From the NCBI GenBank assembly GCA_000149265.1, contig CH003228.1, positions 1,467,693 to 1,531,692 on the forward strand: DNA of 64,000 nucleotides, read 5' to 3'. The translations under genes were made by a program, and so were the position numbers. Source of the stretch: Ciona savignyi (taxonomy: Eukaryota > Chordata > Ascidiacea > Phlebobranchia > Cionidae). Shown here in pieces: positions 63,499-64,000 of this stretch. Within the stretch, counting starts at the first letter, position 1, and every line of letters begins with the position of its first letter. The notes beneath the pieces are model-generated. The model saw only the letters and a program-made list of their open reading frames with translations, was not told the origin of the DNA and searched no databases.

Positions 63499-64000
63499 TT
63501 AGGGCTGCGAATTAACGGTTAATTTAAAAAACGGTTAACTGATGTAAAAATAATCGGTTAACCGTTAACCGTTTTTCTTTAAACTACCATCAAATCGGCA
63601 CCGTTTTTGGCAAAAAAAGTTCAGGCAGCCGTAAAGGGCAGCAAAGAAATAACGCGCGTGATTACCGGCATTATCGGGTCTTATTTATGTGTTACTTTAT
63701 AGTTTTTAAACGTCACCTTAAGACACATAGTATAACTTTGATTGTAATGCGTAATATTGAGTTAAAAATCAAACAATCAGCGTCTGAATGGTTGCTTATA
63801 TTACGTTGACAATCAAACAATCGACGTGTGAATGGTGCGTATATTACGTTGACAATCAAACAATCGACGTGTGAATGGTTGCTTATATTACGTAATAATG
63901 AAACAATCAACGTGTGAATGGAGTTATGTATATTTGAAGATTATTTAAACGCAATTACGCCCAATTAAATGTGGGCGGTAAAGTAACGTTAAAAAACGGA
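63499..64000. mobile_element. hAT-like element running off the right edge
   Basis: tagggctgcgaattaacgg followed by repeated CGGTTAAC units resembles the left end of hAT elements (usually starting CAGGGCTGC). It lies in a PAXIP1 intron and the right end is outside the window. Between it and the exon end at 63177 nothing else was recognised. Confidence 0.45.
63761..63922. repeat. tandem repeat, 44-base unit, about four copies
   Basis: Units read ttgacaatcaaacaatcgac, then gtgtgaatggttgcttatat and tacg. Two copies are near-identical, the third is slightly shorter and the outer copies diverge. It lies inside the hAT-like element. Confidence 0.8.

Overview
The window reads as nuclear DNA of a tunicate, most likely a Ciona species. 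The genes match vertebrate families closely (HNF4, TFIIE-alpha, PTIP, TONSL, kainate receptor, DUSP14, 17-beta-HSD12). They are cut into many short exons separated by small AT-rich introns with GT-AG borders. Several coding starts lie just behind an isolated 3' splice acceptor, as expected where a spliced leader is added. All gene models were built by hand from reading frame, splice sites and protein resemblance, and phase was checked exon by exon.

Layout. 1-7180 (+): the 3' three quarters of a kainate-type glutamate receptor. 7346-8730 (-): a DUSP14-like phosphatase, tail to tail with the receptor. 9478-10924: an old LTR retroelement remnant. 11956-13551 (-): an unrecognised basic protein, head to head with 14161-15062 (+), a small protein carrying two copies of an ERICH3-like motif. 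17468-17760 (+): a weak two-exon hypothetical. 18471-20773 (+): 17-beta-HSD12-like steroid/3-ketoacyl reductase. 23266-33940 (-): the complete nuclear receptor HNF4 in 11 exons. 33941-39474: gene-poor, repeat-bearing DNA. 39475-41045 (+): a secreted, probably GPI-anchored DOMON protein. 42438-50693 (+): TONSL. 51813-54916 (+): TFIIE-alpha. 55945 to past the right edge (+): PAXIP1/PTIP.

The last three genes share a strand and two of them (TONSL, PAXIP1) work on damaged or stalled replicating chromatin. They are about 1 kb apart, so they are neighbours rather than a tight operon. Three 100-N gaps (17888, 34625, 53367) each have the same short sequence on both sides, which points to unmerged overlapping contigs. 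Two apparent one-base reading-frame faults, in TONSL and in TFIIE-alpha beside a gap, are best explained as sequence errors.

The most unusual structure is in PAXIP1 intron 1. There a TIR element (C) is interrupted by another (A), which is interrupted by a third (B), which itself carries part of a C copy and a tRNA-Asp-like sequence. Intact single copies of A (41857-42238) and C (51119-51347) elsewhere in the window allow the nesting to be read directly, with an exact 8-base target duplication around both copies of A. I found no CRISPR array, rRNA or bacterial-type system.
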